A stretch of DNA of 64,000 nt, taken from assembly GCF_027359675.1 (NCBI RefSeq), contig NZ_CP114786.1, forward strand, positions 124,001-188,000, read 5' to 3'. Both the position numbers and the translations under genes were made by a program. Each line of letters opens with the position of its first letter. Position 1 is the first letter of the stretch. The stretch is from Roseibium sp. Sym1. Lineage in GTDB: Bacteria > Pseudomonadota > Alphaproteobacteria > Rhizobiales > Stappiaceae. Of the stretch, positions 24,829 through 33,493 are shown one piece after another. The notes beneath the pieces were generated by a model that was not told the DNA's origin, did no database searches, and saw only the letters and a list, made by a program, of their open reading frames with translations.

Positions 24829-24857
24829 ATTGTGCGAGCCGGACATGGTCTTGTCAA
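24829..24857 (-). promoter_or_regulatory. Promoter of the gcv operon
   Basis: On the minus strand TTGACA (24857-24852) and CACAAT (24834-24829) are separated by 17 bp. The predicted start near 24822 gives a leader of about 310 nt containing the glycine riboswitch. Confidence 0.65.
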
Positions 24858-24969
24858 TATGCGACATCGCGGCCACGCGATTTTGCCCAGGTCCCTGATC
24901 CTGGATACCGGACTGATTGCCAGGCAACGCTGTTGCCTGCAGCCAAAGCGGCGGGTCTTGCGGCAGCCG

Positions 24970-25554
24970 CTATCGGCGCCGGCCCTCGTCGAAGCCGAAC
25001 ACGACCTTCGCGCTCCGGCCGGCCGGAACGGTGAACTTGTTCTCGATCAGCGTCCAGGTTTCACTCGGCGCACCGGCCCCGACCGTGACCGGAACGGTCA
25101 GGAGTTCGGAGGCAAGCGGCTTGTCGCCGCTCTCGCCCGATAGAATGGCGACCCGCAACGGCAAAACCACCTCGCCGCCTTTCCAGGCGGGCCCCGTGGT
25201 CACGTCACCCGACAGACCCATCTTGATGCGACGGGACCCGTCCGGTTCCTGTGTGCAGGTGTTCGCCCAGTCCTTGATCGTCGCCTGATAGAGCAGCCCC
25301 TGCGGATCGTCGTCCTTGCCGCGGACAAATTTCCTGATCAGGTGGGTGTTCGATTTCAGCTGCATCGGCGGACAGGGAACGGGCGCTGCAAATGTTTCCG
25401 GCGAAATTTCTATCGGTTCCTGGCCGCCGGAGATGATTTTCCCGGCAACGCTGTCCGCCCCGCCACCGCAACCGCCCAAAACTGCCGCGAAGAGACCGAT
25501 GGTCGCGATTGCCTTCAGGGTTCTGCCGGTGACGGCGGGATTCGCACTGCTCAT
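24970..25554 (-). CDS. Putative lipoprotein of unknown function
   Basis: A 194-residue exported protein. The N terminus has a hydrophobic stretch (AIATIGLFAAVLGG) ending in the lipobox LGGC, so it is probably lipidated on Cys and membrane-anchored in the periplasm. The mature part has CPPMQL and NTCTQEPDG Cys residues that could pair, and strand-rich sequence. I do not recognise the family. The start at 25554 gives a normal signal peptide; an in-frame ATG at 25575 adds seven residues. It lies between the gcv promoter and ispH, divergent from ispH. Confidence 0.7.
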   Translation of the reverse strand: MSSANPAVTGRTLKAIATIGLFAAVLGGCGGGADSVAGKIISGGQEPIEISPETFAAPVPCPPMQLKSNTHLIRKFVRGKDDDPQGLLYQATIKDWANTCTQEPDGSRRIKMGLSGDVTTGPAWKGGEVVLPLRVAILSGESGDKPLASELLTVPVTVGAGAPSETWTLIENKFTVPAGRSAKVVFGFDEGRRR

Positions 25555-25702
25555 ATTCTGTCCATATTCATGCATATTTGTTGGCGGGCTTCATAGCAGG
25601 TGCTGGAATGCTTGGCGAGACTTGTTGCGCGCAAACCTTGAACCGGCACATTGCGGCTTCATGCCAAAGGAGATTATTGGTGCGCACTTCACCGCACCTC
25701 TC

Positions 25703-25731
25703 TTGACACGGCAGACCCGCAAGCCCTTATT
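25703..25731 (+). promoter_or_regulatory. Promoter of the ispH-thrB-rnhA operon
   Basis: TTGACA (25703-25708) and CTTATT (25726-25731) are spaced by 17 bp, giving a predicted start about 24 bases before the ispH ATG. Confidence 0.5.
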
Positions 25732-25761
25732 GCGCGCAGACAGGAGTGTCGAAAGCACCTC

Positions 25762-26760
25762 ATGACCGAAACAGAACATGCAAAACCACCGCTGACCGTT
25801 TACCTGTGCGCCCCCCGCGGCTTCTGCGCCGGTGTCGAACGGGCGATCCAGATCGTCGAACTCGCGCTCGAAAAATACGGCCGCCCCGTCTATGTGCGCC
25901 ACGAGATCGTGCACAACAAGTACGTTGTGGACGGCCTGAAGGCCAAGGGCGCCATTTTCGTCGAGGAACTGGAGGAAGTGCCTGAACAGCATTCCGACCG
26001 GCCGGTGATCTTTTCCGCCCACGGCGTGCCGAAATCCGTTCCGGCCGATGCCCAGTCGCGCAAGATGTTCTATCTCGACGCCACCTGCCCGCTCGTCTCC
26101 AAGGTGCACAAGGAAGCCGAAATCCATTTCCGGCGCGATCGCGAGGTTCTGCTGATAGGCCATTCGGGTCATCCGGAAGTCATCGGCACGATGGGGCAAC
26201 TCCCCGAAGGCACCGTCACCCTGATCGAGACAGAGGACGATGCCCGCCGGTTCCAGCCGAAGTCGGACCGGCCGCTGGCCTATATCACCCAGACCACGCT
26301 CTCGGTCGACGACACGGCCGGAATCGTGGCTGCCCTGCAGGACCGCTTCCCCGAAATCGTCGCGCCGCACAAGGAAGACATCTGCTACGCCACCACCAAC
26401 CGGCAGGAGGCTGTCAAACACGTGGCCCCTCGTGTCGATGCCATGATCGTGGTCGGCGCGCCGAACTCTTCCAATTCCCAGCGCTTGCGCGAGGTCGCGG
26501 AGCGCGCCGGCTGCCGCACGGCTGTCCTGCTTCAGCGCGCGGCTGAAATCGACTGGCGGGACTTCGAAGGAACGAGCGCCCTGGGCCTGACAGCGGGCGC
26601 TTCGGCACCCGAAACCCTGGTCGAGGAAATTATCGACGCCTTCGCCGAACGGTTCGACGTCACAGTCGAAATCCTGCGCACAGCCGAAGAAACCATTGCC
26701 TTCAACCTGCCGCGGGAACTCCGGGAAACGATCAGCCCGTCCCAGGCAGCCACCGGATAA
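25762..26760 (+). CDS. ispH: 4-hydroxy-3-methylbut-2-enyl diphosphate reductase
   Basis: A 332-residue iron-sulfur enzyme of the last MEP-pathway step, making IPP and DMAPP. The three cluster Cys residues are in [11 protein letters not shown] (Cys22), [12 protein letters not shown] and [12 protein letters not shown]. The Glu/His proton relay shows as GHSGHPEV. The start at 25762 gives the family length. It leads a tight operon: thrB starts four bases after its stop. In many Hyphomicrobiales ispH-thrB-rnhA lies next to the cytochrome oxidase genes; here they are some 10 kb apart. Confidence 0.97.
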   Translation: MTETEHAKPPLTVYLCAPRGFCAGVERAIQIVELALEKYGRPVYVRHEIVHNKYVVDGLKAKGAIFVEELEEVPEQHSDRPVIFSAHGVPKSVPADAQSRKMFYLDATCPLVSKVHKEAEIHFRRDREVLLIGHSGHPEVIGTMGQLPEGTVTLIETEDDARRFQPKSDRPLAYITQTTLSVDDTAGIVAALQDRFPEIVAPHKEDICYATTNRQEAVKHVAPRVDAMIVVGAPNSSNSQRLREVAERAGCRTAVLLQRAAEIDWRDFEGTSALGLTAGASAPETLVEEIIDAFAERFDVTVEILRTAEETIAFNLPRELRETISPSQAATG

Positions 26761-26764
26761 AAGC

Positions 26765-27730
26765 ATGGCAGTTTATACCGAAGTGAGCGATGAGGAACTG
26801 AGTGCCTTCATCGACACCTATGACGTGGGGCGCCTGCTGTCCTACAAGGGCATCGCAGAAGGTGTCGAGAACAGCAATTTTCTCGTTCACACGGACAAGG
26901 CGTCCTTCATCCTGACGCTTTACGAAAAGCGTGTGAACCCCGATGATCTGCCCTATTTCCTGAATTTACTGCAACATCTTGCCGGGAAAGGGCTGTCCTG
27001 CCCGACGCCGGTGGAATCGCGCAGCGGTGCGCTGCTCGGCACGCTGGCGGGCCGTCCGGCGGCGCTCGTGACCTTTCTGGAAGGCATGTGGGTCAAACGC
27101 CCGCGGGCCGATCACTGCGCCGAACTCGGCAAGGCCATGGCCGAGCTGCACCTTGACGGTGCCGACTATGACGGGTTCCGCAAGAATGCCCTGGATGTCA
27201 CCGGCTGGCGGCCGCTGTTTCAGCAATGCGAAGACCGCAGCGACACCGTGCAGGCCGGCCTCGGCGCCGAGATCGAACGGGAGCTGTCGCATTTGGAGGC
27301 CGTCTGGCCGGCGAACCTGCCGAGCGGGGTGATCCATGCCGACCTCTTTCCGGACAACGTTTTTTTCCTCGGCAACGAACTTTCGGGCCTGATCGACTTC
27401 TATTTCGCGTGCAACGATGCCTTTGCCTATGACATCGCCATCTGCCTGAACGCATGGTGCTTCGAACTGGACCTGTCGTTCAACGTGACCAAGGCAAAGG
27501 CGTTGCTGAAGGGCTACAGCGCAGTGCGCCCGCTCGGCCCGTCGGAATTCGATGCCCTGCCGACCTTGTGCCGGGGCGCCGCGCTCCGGTTCCTGCTGAC
27601 CCGGCTCTATGACTGGCTCAGCGTTCCGGAAGGCGCGCTGGTAACCCCCAAGGACCCGATGGAATATCTGAAAAAGCTCCGGTTTCACCAGAAAGTCGAA
27701 ACCGCAGAAGCCTACGGACTGGAACGATGA
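26765..27730 (+). CDS. thrB: Homoserine kinase, aminoglycoside-phosphotransferase-like type
   Basis: A 321-residue kinase that phosphorylates homoserine for threonine synthesis. It belongs to the APH-fold ThrB of Proteobacteria, with [16 protein letters not shown] at the start, the catalytic loop [13 protein letters not shown] and the metal-binding Asp in [11 protein letters not shown]. It begins four bases after ispH and its stop overlaps the rnhA start (ATGA). Its pathway partner thrC is encoded about 7 kb away on the other strand. Confidence 0.95.
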   Translation: MAVYTEVSDEELSAFIDTYDVGRLLSYKGIAEGVENSNFLVHTDKASFILTLYEKRVNPDDLPYFLNLLQHLAGKGLSCPTPVESRSGALLGTLAGRPAALVTFLEGMWVKRPRADHCAELGKAMAELHLDGADYDGFRKNALDVTGWRPLFQQCEDRSDTVQAGLGAEIERELSHLEAVWPANLPSGVIHADLFPDNVFFLGNELSGLIDFYFACNDAFAYDIAICLNAWCFELDLSFNVTKAKALLKGYSAVRPLGPSEFDALPTLCRGAALRFLLTRLYDWLSVPEGALVTPKDPMEYLKKLRFHQKVETAEAYGLER

Positions 27731-28179
27731 GCGACGGCAACCGCGTGACGATCTATACCGACGGGGCCTGTTCGGGAAACCCTGGACCGGGCGGCTGGGG
27801 CGCCATTCTGCGCTTCGGCGGCCACGAGAAGGAGCTGAAGGGCGGCGAGGCGGAAACCACCAACAACCGCATGGAACTGACGGCTGCCATCGAGGCGCTG
27901 AACGCGCTCAAGCGCCCCTGCGCCATCGATCTTTATACCGACAGCACCTATGTGCGCAGCGGCATCCGCGAATGGCTCCACGGCTGGAAACGAAAGAACT
28001 GGCGGACGGCACAGAACAAGCCGGTCAAGAACGCGGATCTCTGGCAGGCTCTCGACGCAGCCCGGGAACGTCACGATGTCAACTGGCACTGGGTCAAGGG
28101 GCATGCGGGGCATCCGGACAACGAGCGCGCGGATGAGCTGGCACGTGGTGGCATGGCCCCTTACAAGGGCGGCGAATAA
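27727..28179 (+). CDS. rnhA: Ribonuclease HI
   Basis: A 150-residue RNase HI that cuts RNA in RNA-DNA hybrids. The carboxylate cluster is complete: Asp12 in [11 protein letters not shown], Glu50 in NNRMEL, Asp72 in YTDSTYV and Asp136 in ERADELA; His in KGHAGHPDN is the loop His. The start overlaps the thrB stop by four bases. Confidence 0.97.
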   Translation: MSDGNRVTIYTDGACSGNPGPGGWGAILRFGGHEKELKGGEAETTNNRMELTAAIEALNALKRPCAIDLYTDSTYVRSGIREWLHGWKRKNWRTAQNKPVKNADLWQALDAARERHDVNWHWVKGHAGHPDNERADELARGGMAPYKGGE

Positions 28180-28241
28180 CCCCTGAAACCTGTCTTACCT
28201 GCAAAGGCCATCGCTTGAGAAATTCCAGGAGGTCCGGCCCG

Positions 28242-29141
28242 GTGGCGCCATCGCATACGATCGTTCCCGATTCACCGGGCAAGGTCCTCATCATGGCCAA
28301 CCCGACATCGGGCGGGTACAACGCGGACTTCCTGGACGATGTCCGCAAGCGACTGGAAGACCTCGGCAACAAGACCGAAATCAGGCTGACACGCCATGCA
28401 GGCGAGATCGGCGAAATCTGCTCCGATCCGCTTCTGCCCGTCAGGACCATCGTGGTCGCGGGCGGGGACGGCTCCATCAACGAGGCCCTGACCGGTTTCC
28501 TGGATCATCCTGAACCGCCGCAGCTCGCCGTGATCCCGTTCGGCACGGCAAACGTGCTCGCCCTGGAGCTTGCCTTGCCGCGCGAGGCCGCGGCCATCGC
28601 CGAAATGATCCACCGCGGCAACACCAGACCGCTGCATTTCGGCCTCGCCAATGGCCGGCCGTTCGTGCTGATGGCTTCCACCGGCCTCGACGCCGAGATC
28701 GTTCATGCCGTGCCGCTGGCCCTGAAGCGGCGCCTGGGCAAGGTCGCCTATGTCGTCACCGCAATCCGGGAAGGACTGAAGCGCAAGGCACCCCGGTTGG
28801 ACATCGAGCTCGACGGCGTCCGCTCAACGGGCAAGCTTGCCGTTGCCTGCAATGCCAGGCACTACGGCGGATCCTTCGTAATTTGCCCGAGCGGTGCGAC
28901 GGAACCGGGACTGCACATGCTGGTGCTGGAGCGGGACGACCCCTGGTCGACCTTCTGCTATGGCATCGCACTGCTTTTCGGCCGGATCCACAAGGCACGC
29001 GGCGCTTCCGTCACGCCCTTTCGGAACGCGCGGATCACCGCGGAAGAGCCCGTGGCCGCCCAGATCGACGGCGATCCTTTCGGCGCGACGCCATTGGACA
29101 TCCACCAGACCGACAAGACGGTGCCGGTGCTGGTGCCATAG
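28242..29141 (+). CDS. Diacylglycerol/lipid kinase family protein
   Basis: A 299-residue protein of the DAGK/YegS lipid-kinase family. The nucleotide-binding motif is VVAGGDGSINEALTGF, preceded by NPTSGG; IPFGTANVLALEL is the conserved ATP-site block. It should phosphorylate a lipid such as diacylglycerol, but substrates vary. AGGAGG (28227-28232) sits nine bases before the GTG at 28242, which I prefer to a TTG at 28215. It follows rnhA by 62 bp and may be co-transcribed. Confidence 0.87.
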   Translation: MAPSHTIVPDSPGKVLIMANPTSGGYNADFLDDVRKRLEDLGNKTEIRLTRHAGEIGEICSDPLLPVRTIVVAGGDGSINEALTGFLDHPEPPQLAVIPFGTANVLALELALPREAAAIAEMIHRGNTRPLHFGLANGRPFVLMASTGLDAEIVHAVPLALKRRLGKVAYVVTAIREGLKRKAPRLDIELDGVRSTGKLAVACNARHYGGSFVICPSGATEPGLHMLVLERDDPWSTFCYGIALLFGRIHKARGASVTPFRNARITAEEPVAAQIDGDPFGATPLDIHQTDKTVPVLVP

Positions 29142-29212
29142 GGGAAAGTCAGCCTCACAGGATTTTGTTGTGCCGGCTCGAGACCACTCTCTCCGTCCTT
29201 GCAGGGCTTGCT

Positions 29213-29771
29213 CCACTGGTGTCCGGTTTAACGCCACTCAGTTTCAACAGGTCATTGTTTCATTGTCGATATTTATGCTTCTCCCGATCCGGGACACGCA
29301 GGGCTTTACCATCTGCGCCCCTCTCCCCCCTGGAGGGCTGGGCAATCGCATTTGGCAGAGCATGGCTCCCTCTCCCTGTGGGAGAGGGTTGGGGTGAGGG
29401 AACAAACGCCTGAGACCTGCAGAAAAGTCTGTCCCCTCACCCGGACCTTCGGTCCGACCTCTCCCAGTGGGAGAGGTATATTTGGCGACTGCGGACAGGA
29501 CGTCAGTCAAATGCGATTGCCCTGCCCTGGAGGGGGAGATGTCTCCGGAAGGAGACAGAGGGGGGGCTCAACCTCTCAGCATACAAGGCCTTTTCCGAAT
29601 ACGAGGAACCGCTGCGCCCCCCTCTGTCCGGTTCCCGGACATCTCCCCCTCCAGGGGGGAGAGGGGTGCAAGTGGTAAGGCACTGCGTGTCCTGGACTAG
29701 GAGAAGCGTAAATATCGACAATGAATCAATGACCTGTTGTAACTGAGCCGCGTTAAACCGGACAGCAGTGG
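29213..29771. repeat. Nested inverted-repeat island with 125-bp arms
   Basis: Outer arms at 29213-29337 and 29647-29771 are complementary over 125 bp with about 15 mismatches. Inside are two further palindromes placed side by side. One is 29340-29522, with 15-bp ends GGGCAATCGCATTTG and CAAATGCGATTGCCC around CCCTCTCCC-TGT-GGGAGAGGG hairpins. The other is 29528-29653, with arms TGGAGGGGGAGATGTC and its near complement. It looks like repeat elements inserted into the centre of an older one. It fills the 720-bp gap between the convergent lipid-kinase and GGDEF/EAL genes; no gene is seen in it. Confidence 0.85.
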
Positions 29772-29861
29772 GTCAAGCCATGGCATGACGATGAAGCGTT
29801 CGTATGCTATTTGAGATACAGCCGAAGCGGCAAATTCACGGACAGGCTTGACCCTGCCAGA

Positions 29862-32804
29862 TCAAGCCGTCTCCGCGGTCTCCGCCGGCATCTTGCGCAG
29901 GATCCTGGTGGCCTCGTTGGCGGACACGGCTTCGCCGAAGAAGAAGCCCTGGGCATACTCGCAGCCGAGCTGGTAAAGCTCCAGCGCGTCGTTCTCGCTC
30001 TCCGCGCCTTCGGCCACGACGGACATGCCAAGGTCGTGCCCCATGGCGACGATGGTCCGCAGCAGGACCGGCCGGGCGGAGGTCCCGTTCGGCTTCACGA
30101 AGGACTGGTCGATCTTGATCGTGTCGAAGGGGAAGCGCTGCAGATAGGACAGCGAGGAGTGGCCGGTGCCGAAATCATCCAGCGACAGGCCGGCGCCCAG
30201 TCCCCGCAGGCGTTCCAGCACCTTGGCGGAATATTCCGGGTTGGACATGACGAGAGATTCGGTCAGTTCCAGCTTCAAGGTGCCCGGTTCGACGGACGTC
30301 CGCGACAGCACCGCCTTCACGTCGTTGATCAGGTCCTGCTTCAGGAGCTGGCGCGACGACAGGTTGACGGAGGCGAACAGGGGGCGCGGCGACGGGAATT
30401 CACGCTGCCAGAACGCCAGCTGCTGCGCGCCCTTGTCGAGCATGTACATGCCGAGTTCGTTGATCAGTCCGGACTGTTCGGCCACGGGAATGAACTCGGA
30501 GGGCGAGATCTTGCCGCGCTTGGGATGGCTCCAGCGGGCGAGAACCTCGAAACCCGCGACGCCCTGGTCTTCCAGGCGGATGATCGGCTGGAAGAACACC
30601 CCGAGGGTCTCCTTCTTGATCGCCTCGCGCAGATCCGCTTCCAGGTCGACAATGTTCTTGTCGAGCGGACGCAGGATCGGCCGGAACACTTCCTGGCGGT
30701 CGCCGCCGAGCCTCTTGGCGTGGTTGAGGGCAATCTCCGCATTGGTGAGCATGTCCTCGACGCCCTGCTTGCCGCCCTCGAAGAAGGAGATGCCGACGGA
30801 ACAGGTCAGGAAGATTTCCCGGTCGCCGAAGGTGATCGGCGCGCGCACCGCCTTGCGCAGCGCGTCGGCCAGGGCGACCACCCGGTCGGGTTCCTTTTCG
30901 GACAGGAGCACCAGGCCATACTGGTCTCCGGACAGGCGCCCGAGCGTGTCCTGCTGGCCGATCAGGCGGCCGAGACGGCGCGCGACCGTCAGCAGGATGC
31001 TGTCACCGGCGCTGAGGCCGATGCTGTCATTGACCTGCTTGAAACGGTCGAGATTGAGCACCAGCACGGTCGGCTTGCCGGTTTCCTCCGCCTTGGCCCG
31101 GACGACACTCGTGCGCAGCCGGTCGACGAACAGTTCGCGGTTGGGCAGCCCGGTCAGGTTGTCATGCACCGCATCGTGCAGGAGCCGTTCCTCGGCGGTG
31201 CGCTCCTCGGTGACGTCCAGCAGCGTGCCGACACAGCGGATGACCTCGCCGTCCGAGCCGATGATCGGCCTGGCGCGCAGGCGGAACCAGCGGAAGTGGC
31301 CGTCCTCGGAACGCAGGCGGAAGGTCTGCACCACCTTGCCGCGGCGCTGGTCGATGACCGCGTCGAGCGTAGCCCGGAAGCGGTCCCGGTCCTGGGGATG
31401 CAGAATGTCCAGCCAGTCGCGGGCCGGCCCCTCGAGCGTGCCGCGCTTCAGGTTGAGAAGATCCTCGACCTCGTTGCCGGTGTAGATGCGGTCCCGGTCG
31501 ATGTCCCAGTCCCAGATGATGTCGCCCGCACCGGTCAGGGCCAGTGCCTTGCGCTCGATGTCGGAGATCAGCCCCTGGGCGATCGCCCCGCCGGCAAAGG
31601 CATGTTGCATCACGGTGAAGCCGATCAGCAGCACGATCAACACCAGGCCGCCGCCAAGAGCCGGCTGGACGATGTCGTTGGAAAGATACCCGGTCACGGT
31701 CATGGCCGCGCCGATGAGCCAGGCGATCAGGAGACACCAGGTCGGGATCAGCAGGATGGCGCGGTCGTAATGCTGGAAGGCCAGGACGGCAATGGTGACG
31801 AAGCCCAAAAGGCCGATCACCGCCAGTGCCAGGCGCGCGACGCCGGCGGCAATGGACGGATCCCACACGGCGACCCCGAGAAGACCCAGGATCAGGATCA
31901 GCGTGGTCAGTGCCAGGTGGGAGTAATGGATGTTCCAGCGGTTCAGGTTGAGATAGGCATAGAGGAAGATGATCAGGCTGGCCGCCAGCATCACTTCCGC
32001 GCAGGCCCGCGCCAGCTGGCTGCCACCGCCCTCCAGGTTGAAGACCATGCCCCAGAAGCCGAAGTCGATGCACAAATAGGCGAGCACCGACCATGCCAGT
32101 GCCGCGGTCGCCGGGAACATGACCGTGCCCTTGACCACGAACAGGATGGTCAGGAACAGGGCCAGAAGACCTGAAATGCCCAGGATGATCCCGCGGTAAA
32201 GGGTGTAGGCGTTGACGGTTTCCTCATAGACATCCGGCTCCCAGATCCGGATTTCCGGCAGGTTCGGTGTCGTCATTTCCGCGACGAAGGTGACGATGGA
32301 TCCTGGATCCAGCGTCACCAGGAACACATCGGCTTCCAGGCTTTTCTGCCGTTCCGGCGCAATGCCCTGGCTGGGTGTGATCGCCGCGATGCGTGATGAT
32401 CCGAGGTCCGGCCAGAACAGGTCGGAGCCGACCAGCTTGTAGTTCGGCGCGACGATCAGCCGGTCGATCTGCTCGTCGCTGGTGTTGGCGAGCGCGAACA
32501 CCGCCCAGTTGGTGTTCGAACCGTCGCGCGAAGGCACCTCGATGCGGCGCACGATGCCGTCGGCCCCCGGCGCGGTGGACACCTGCAAACGGGTTCCCGC
32601 CTCGCGGTGCAGGTCAATGGAGTTGGTGATATCGAGCGCGCCGATATCGATCGGCACGGAGATCGGTTCCAGCGCCCGCGCGGGCAGGGCCGCGAACAAC
32701 ACCGCAATCAACGTCAAAGCAATGGCGAAGCTTTTCAACACGCTACTGGTAATATCCGGTCTTATTATCGACATGGGGCGAACAAGTACCGGTTTGAGGC
32801 GCAT
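29862..32804 (-). CDS. Membrane c-di-GMP protein: sensor, PAS, degenerate GGDEF, EAL
   Basis: A 980-residue protein. Residues about 24-44 are a signal or membrane segment, then a periplasmic region, seven membrane segments (about 205-415), a PAS domain (WDWDIDRDRIYTGNEV onward, about 430-550), GGDEF (about 560-715) and EAL (about 735-975). The GGDEF signature reads SGDQY (625-629), so the cyclase is probably inactive. The EAL core looks intact: EVL at 753-755, LELTESLVM, LDDFGTGHSS, IKIDQSFV and VVAEGAES. Net activity is therefore likely c-di-GMP hydrolysis in response to a periplasmic or redox cue. Its ATG lies one base after the GNAT stop (TGAcATG), so translation is coupled. Confidence 0.92.
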   Translation of the reverse strand: MRLKPVLVRPMSIIRPDITSSVLKSFAIALTLIAVLFAALPARALEPISVPIDIGALDITNSIDLHREAGTRLQVSTAPGADGIVRRIEVPSRDGSNTNWAVFALANTSDEQIDRLIVAPNYKLVGSDLFWPDLGSSRIAAITPSQGIAPERQKSLEADVFLVTLDPGSIVTFVAEMTTPNLPEIRIWEPDVYEETVNAYTLYRGIILGISGLLALFLTILFVVKGTVMFPATAALAWSVLAYLCIDFGFWGMVFNLEGGGSQLARACAEVMLAASLIIFLYAYLNLNRWNIHYSHLALTTLILILGLLGVAVWDPSIAAGVARLALAVIGLLGFVTIAVLAFQHYDRAILLIPTWCLLIAWLIGAAMTVTGYLSNDIVQPALGGGLVLIVLLIGFTVMQHAFAGGAIAQGLISDIERKALALTGAGDIIWDWDIDRDRIYTGNEVEDLLNLKRGTLEGPARDWLDILHPQDRDRFRATLDAVIDQRRGKVVQTFRLRSEDGHFRWFRLRARPIIGSDGEVIRCVGTLLDVTEERTAEERLLHDAVHDNLTGLPNRELFVDRLRTSVVRAKAEETGKPTVLVLNLDRFKQVNDSIGLSAGDSILLTVARRLGRLIGQQDTLGRLSGDQYGLVLLSEKEPDRVVALADALRKAVRAPITFGDREIFLTCSVGISFFEGGKQGVEDMLTNAEIALNHAKRLGGDRQEVFRPILRPLDKNIVDLEADLREAIKKETLGVFFQPIIRLEDQGVAGFEVLARWSHPKRGKISPSEFIPVAEQSGLINELGMYMLDKGAQQLAFWQREFPSPRPLFASVNLSSRQLLKQDLINDVKAVLSRTSVEPGTLKLELTESLVMSNPEYSAKVLERLRGLGAGLSLDDFGTGHSSLSYLQRFPFDTIKIDQSFVKPNGTSARPVLLRTIVAMGHDLGMSVVAEGAESENDALELYQLGCEYAQGFFFGEAVSANEATRILRKMPAETAETA

Positions 32805-32805
32805 G

Positions 32806-33444
32806 TCACAAGAATTCTTTCAAGATACCCTCAACGCTCGGGGCCACTTTTGAAGGCCGCGACGCATGGTCTTCCGCCAGGCAGGCAAACAGCAGGTGAT
32901 CCTGCCACGAGCCGTTGATCAGCAGATAGTTGCGTGCGTAGCCTTCCCTCTGGAAACCGGCGTTTTCGAGCAAACGGATGGACGGCATGTTTGTCGGCAA
33001 ACAGGCCGCTTCTATTCGATGAAGGTTCAAAACGTCGAAACAAAACGGCAAGATCATGGCGACGGCAGACGACATGTGCCCTTTTCCCGCGTGGCGCTCG
33101 CCCATCCAGTAGCCAAGTGTCGCAGTCTGGCTGACACCGCGGCGGATGTTGCTGAGCGTCAGGCCGCCGAGTATCTCGTCGGTCCTTGCACGGAACAGGA
33201 GAAACGACAGGCTGCGGCCTTCCTTGCGGTCCCTGGCGTAACGGCGCAGCCGCCTGCGAAACCCCGTCTTTGTCAGGTCGTCGGAGGGCCAGAGCGGTTC
33301 CCAGGGCTTGAGAAACCTGCGGCTTTCCTCGCGCAGGACCGACCAGGGCTTGAAATCGTACATGATCGGCGGGCGCAGGTAATAACCGCCTGCCTCGATC
33401 AGCAGTTCGGCATCAGGTGATGTTCCTGGACGTAGCAGCGCCAT
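32806..33444 (-). CDS. GNAT acetyltransferase, RimJ/RimL type
   Basis: A 212-residue GNAT N-acetyltransferase related to RimJ, which acetylates ribosomal protein S5. Acetyl-CoA binding is indicated by GYWMGERHAGKGHMSSAV and MPSIRLLENAGFQREGYA. The start at 33444 has GGAGAGCGGAGC before it; longer in-frame starts run into the M16 gene. It lies between the M16 peptidase and the c-di-GMP gene in one operon led by thrC. Real substrate is unproven. Confidence 0.88.
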   Translation of the reverse strand: MALLRPGTSPDAELLIEAGGYYLRPPIMYDFKPWSVLREESRRFLKPWEPLWPSDDLTKTGFRRRLRRYARDRKEGRSLSFLLFRARTDEILGGLTLSNIRRGVSQTATLGYWMGERHAGKGHMSSAVAMILPFCFDVLNLHRIEAACLPTNMPSIRLLENAGFQREGYARNYLLINGSWQDHLLFACLAEDHASRPSKVAPSVEGILKEFL

Positions 33445-33493
33445 GCTCCGCTCTCCGCCTTGTTCCTCAGGTTCGACGCCTGCGCACCGGACC

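Noticed and set aside
25661..25765. Short ORF (34 codons) ending ATGA over the ispH start, a possible upstream peptide
   Set aside because: It overlaps the predicted promoter, so most of it would not be transcribed, and codon choice shows no bias.
29811..32174. Very long open frame (about 790 codons) antisense to the GGDEF/EAL gene
   Set aside because: The opposite strand encodes clear GGDEF, EAL and PAS motifs; the antisense frame gives a low-complexity Asp/Gln/Arg/Gly-rich product.
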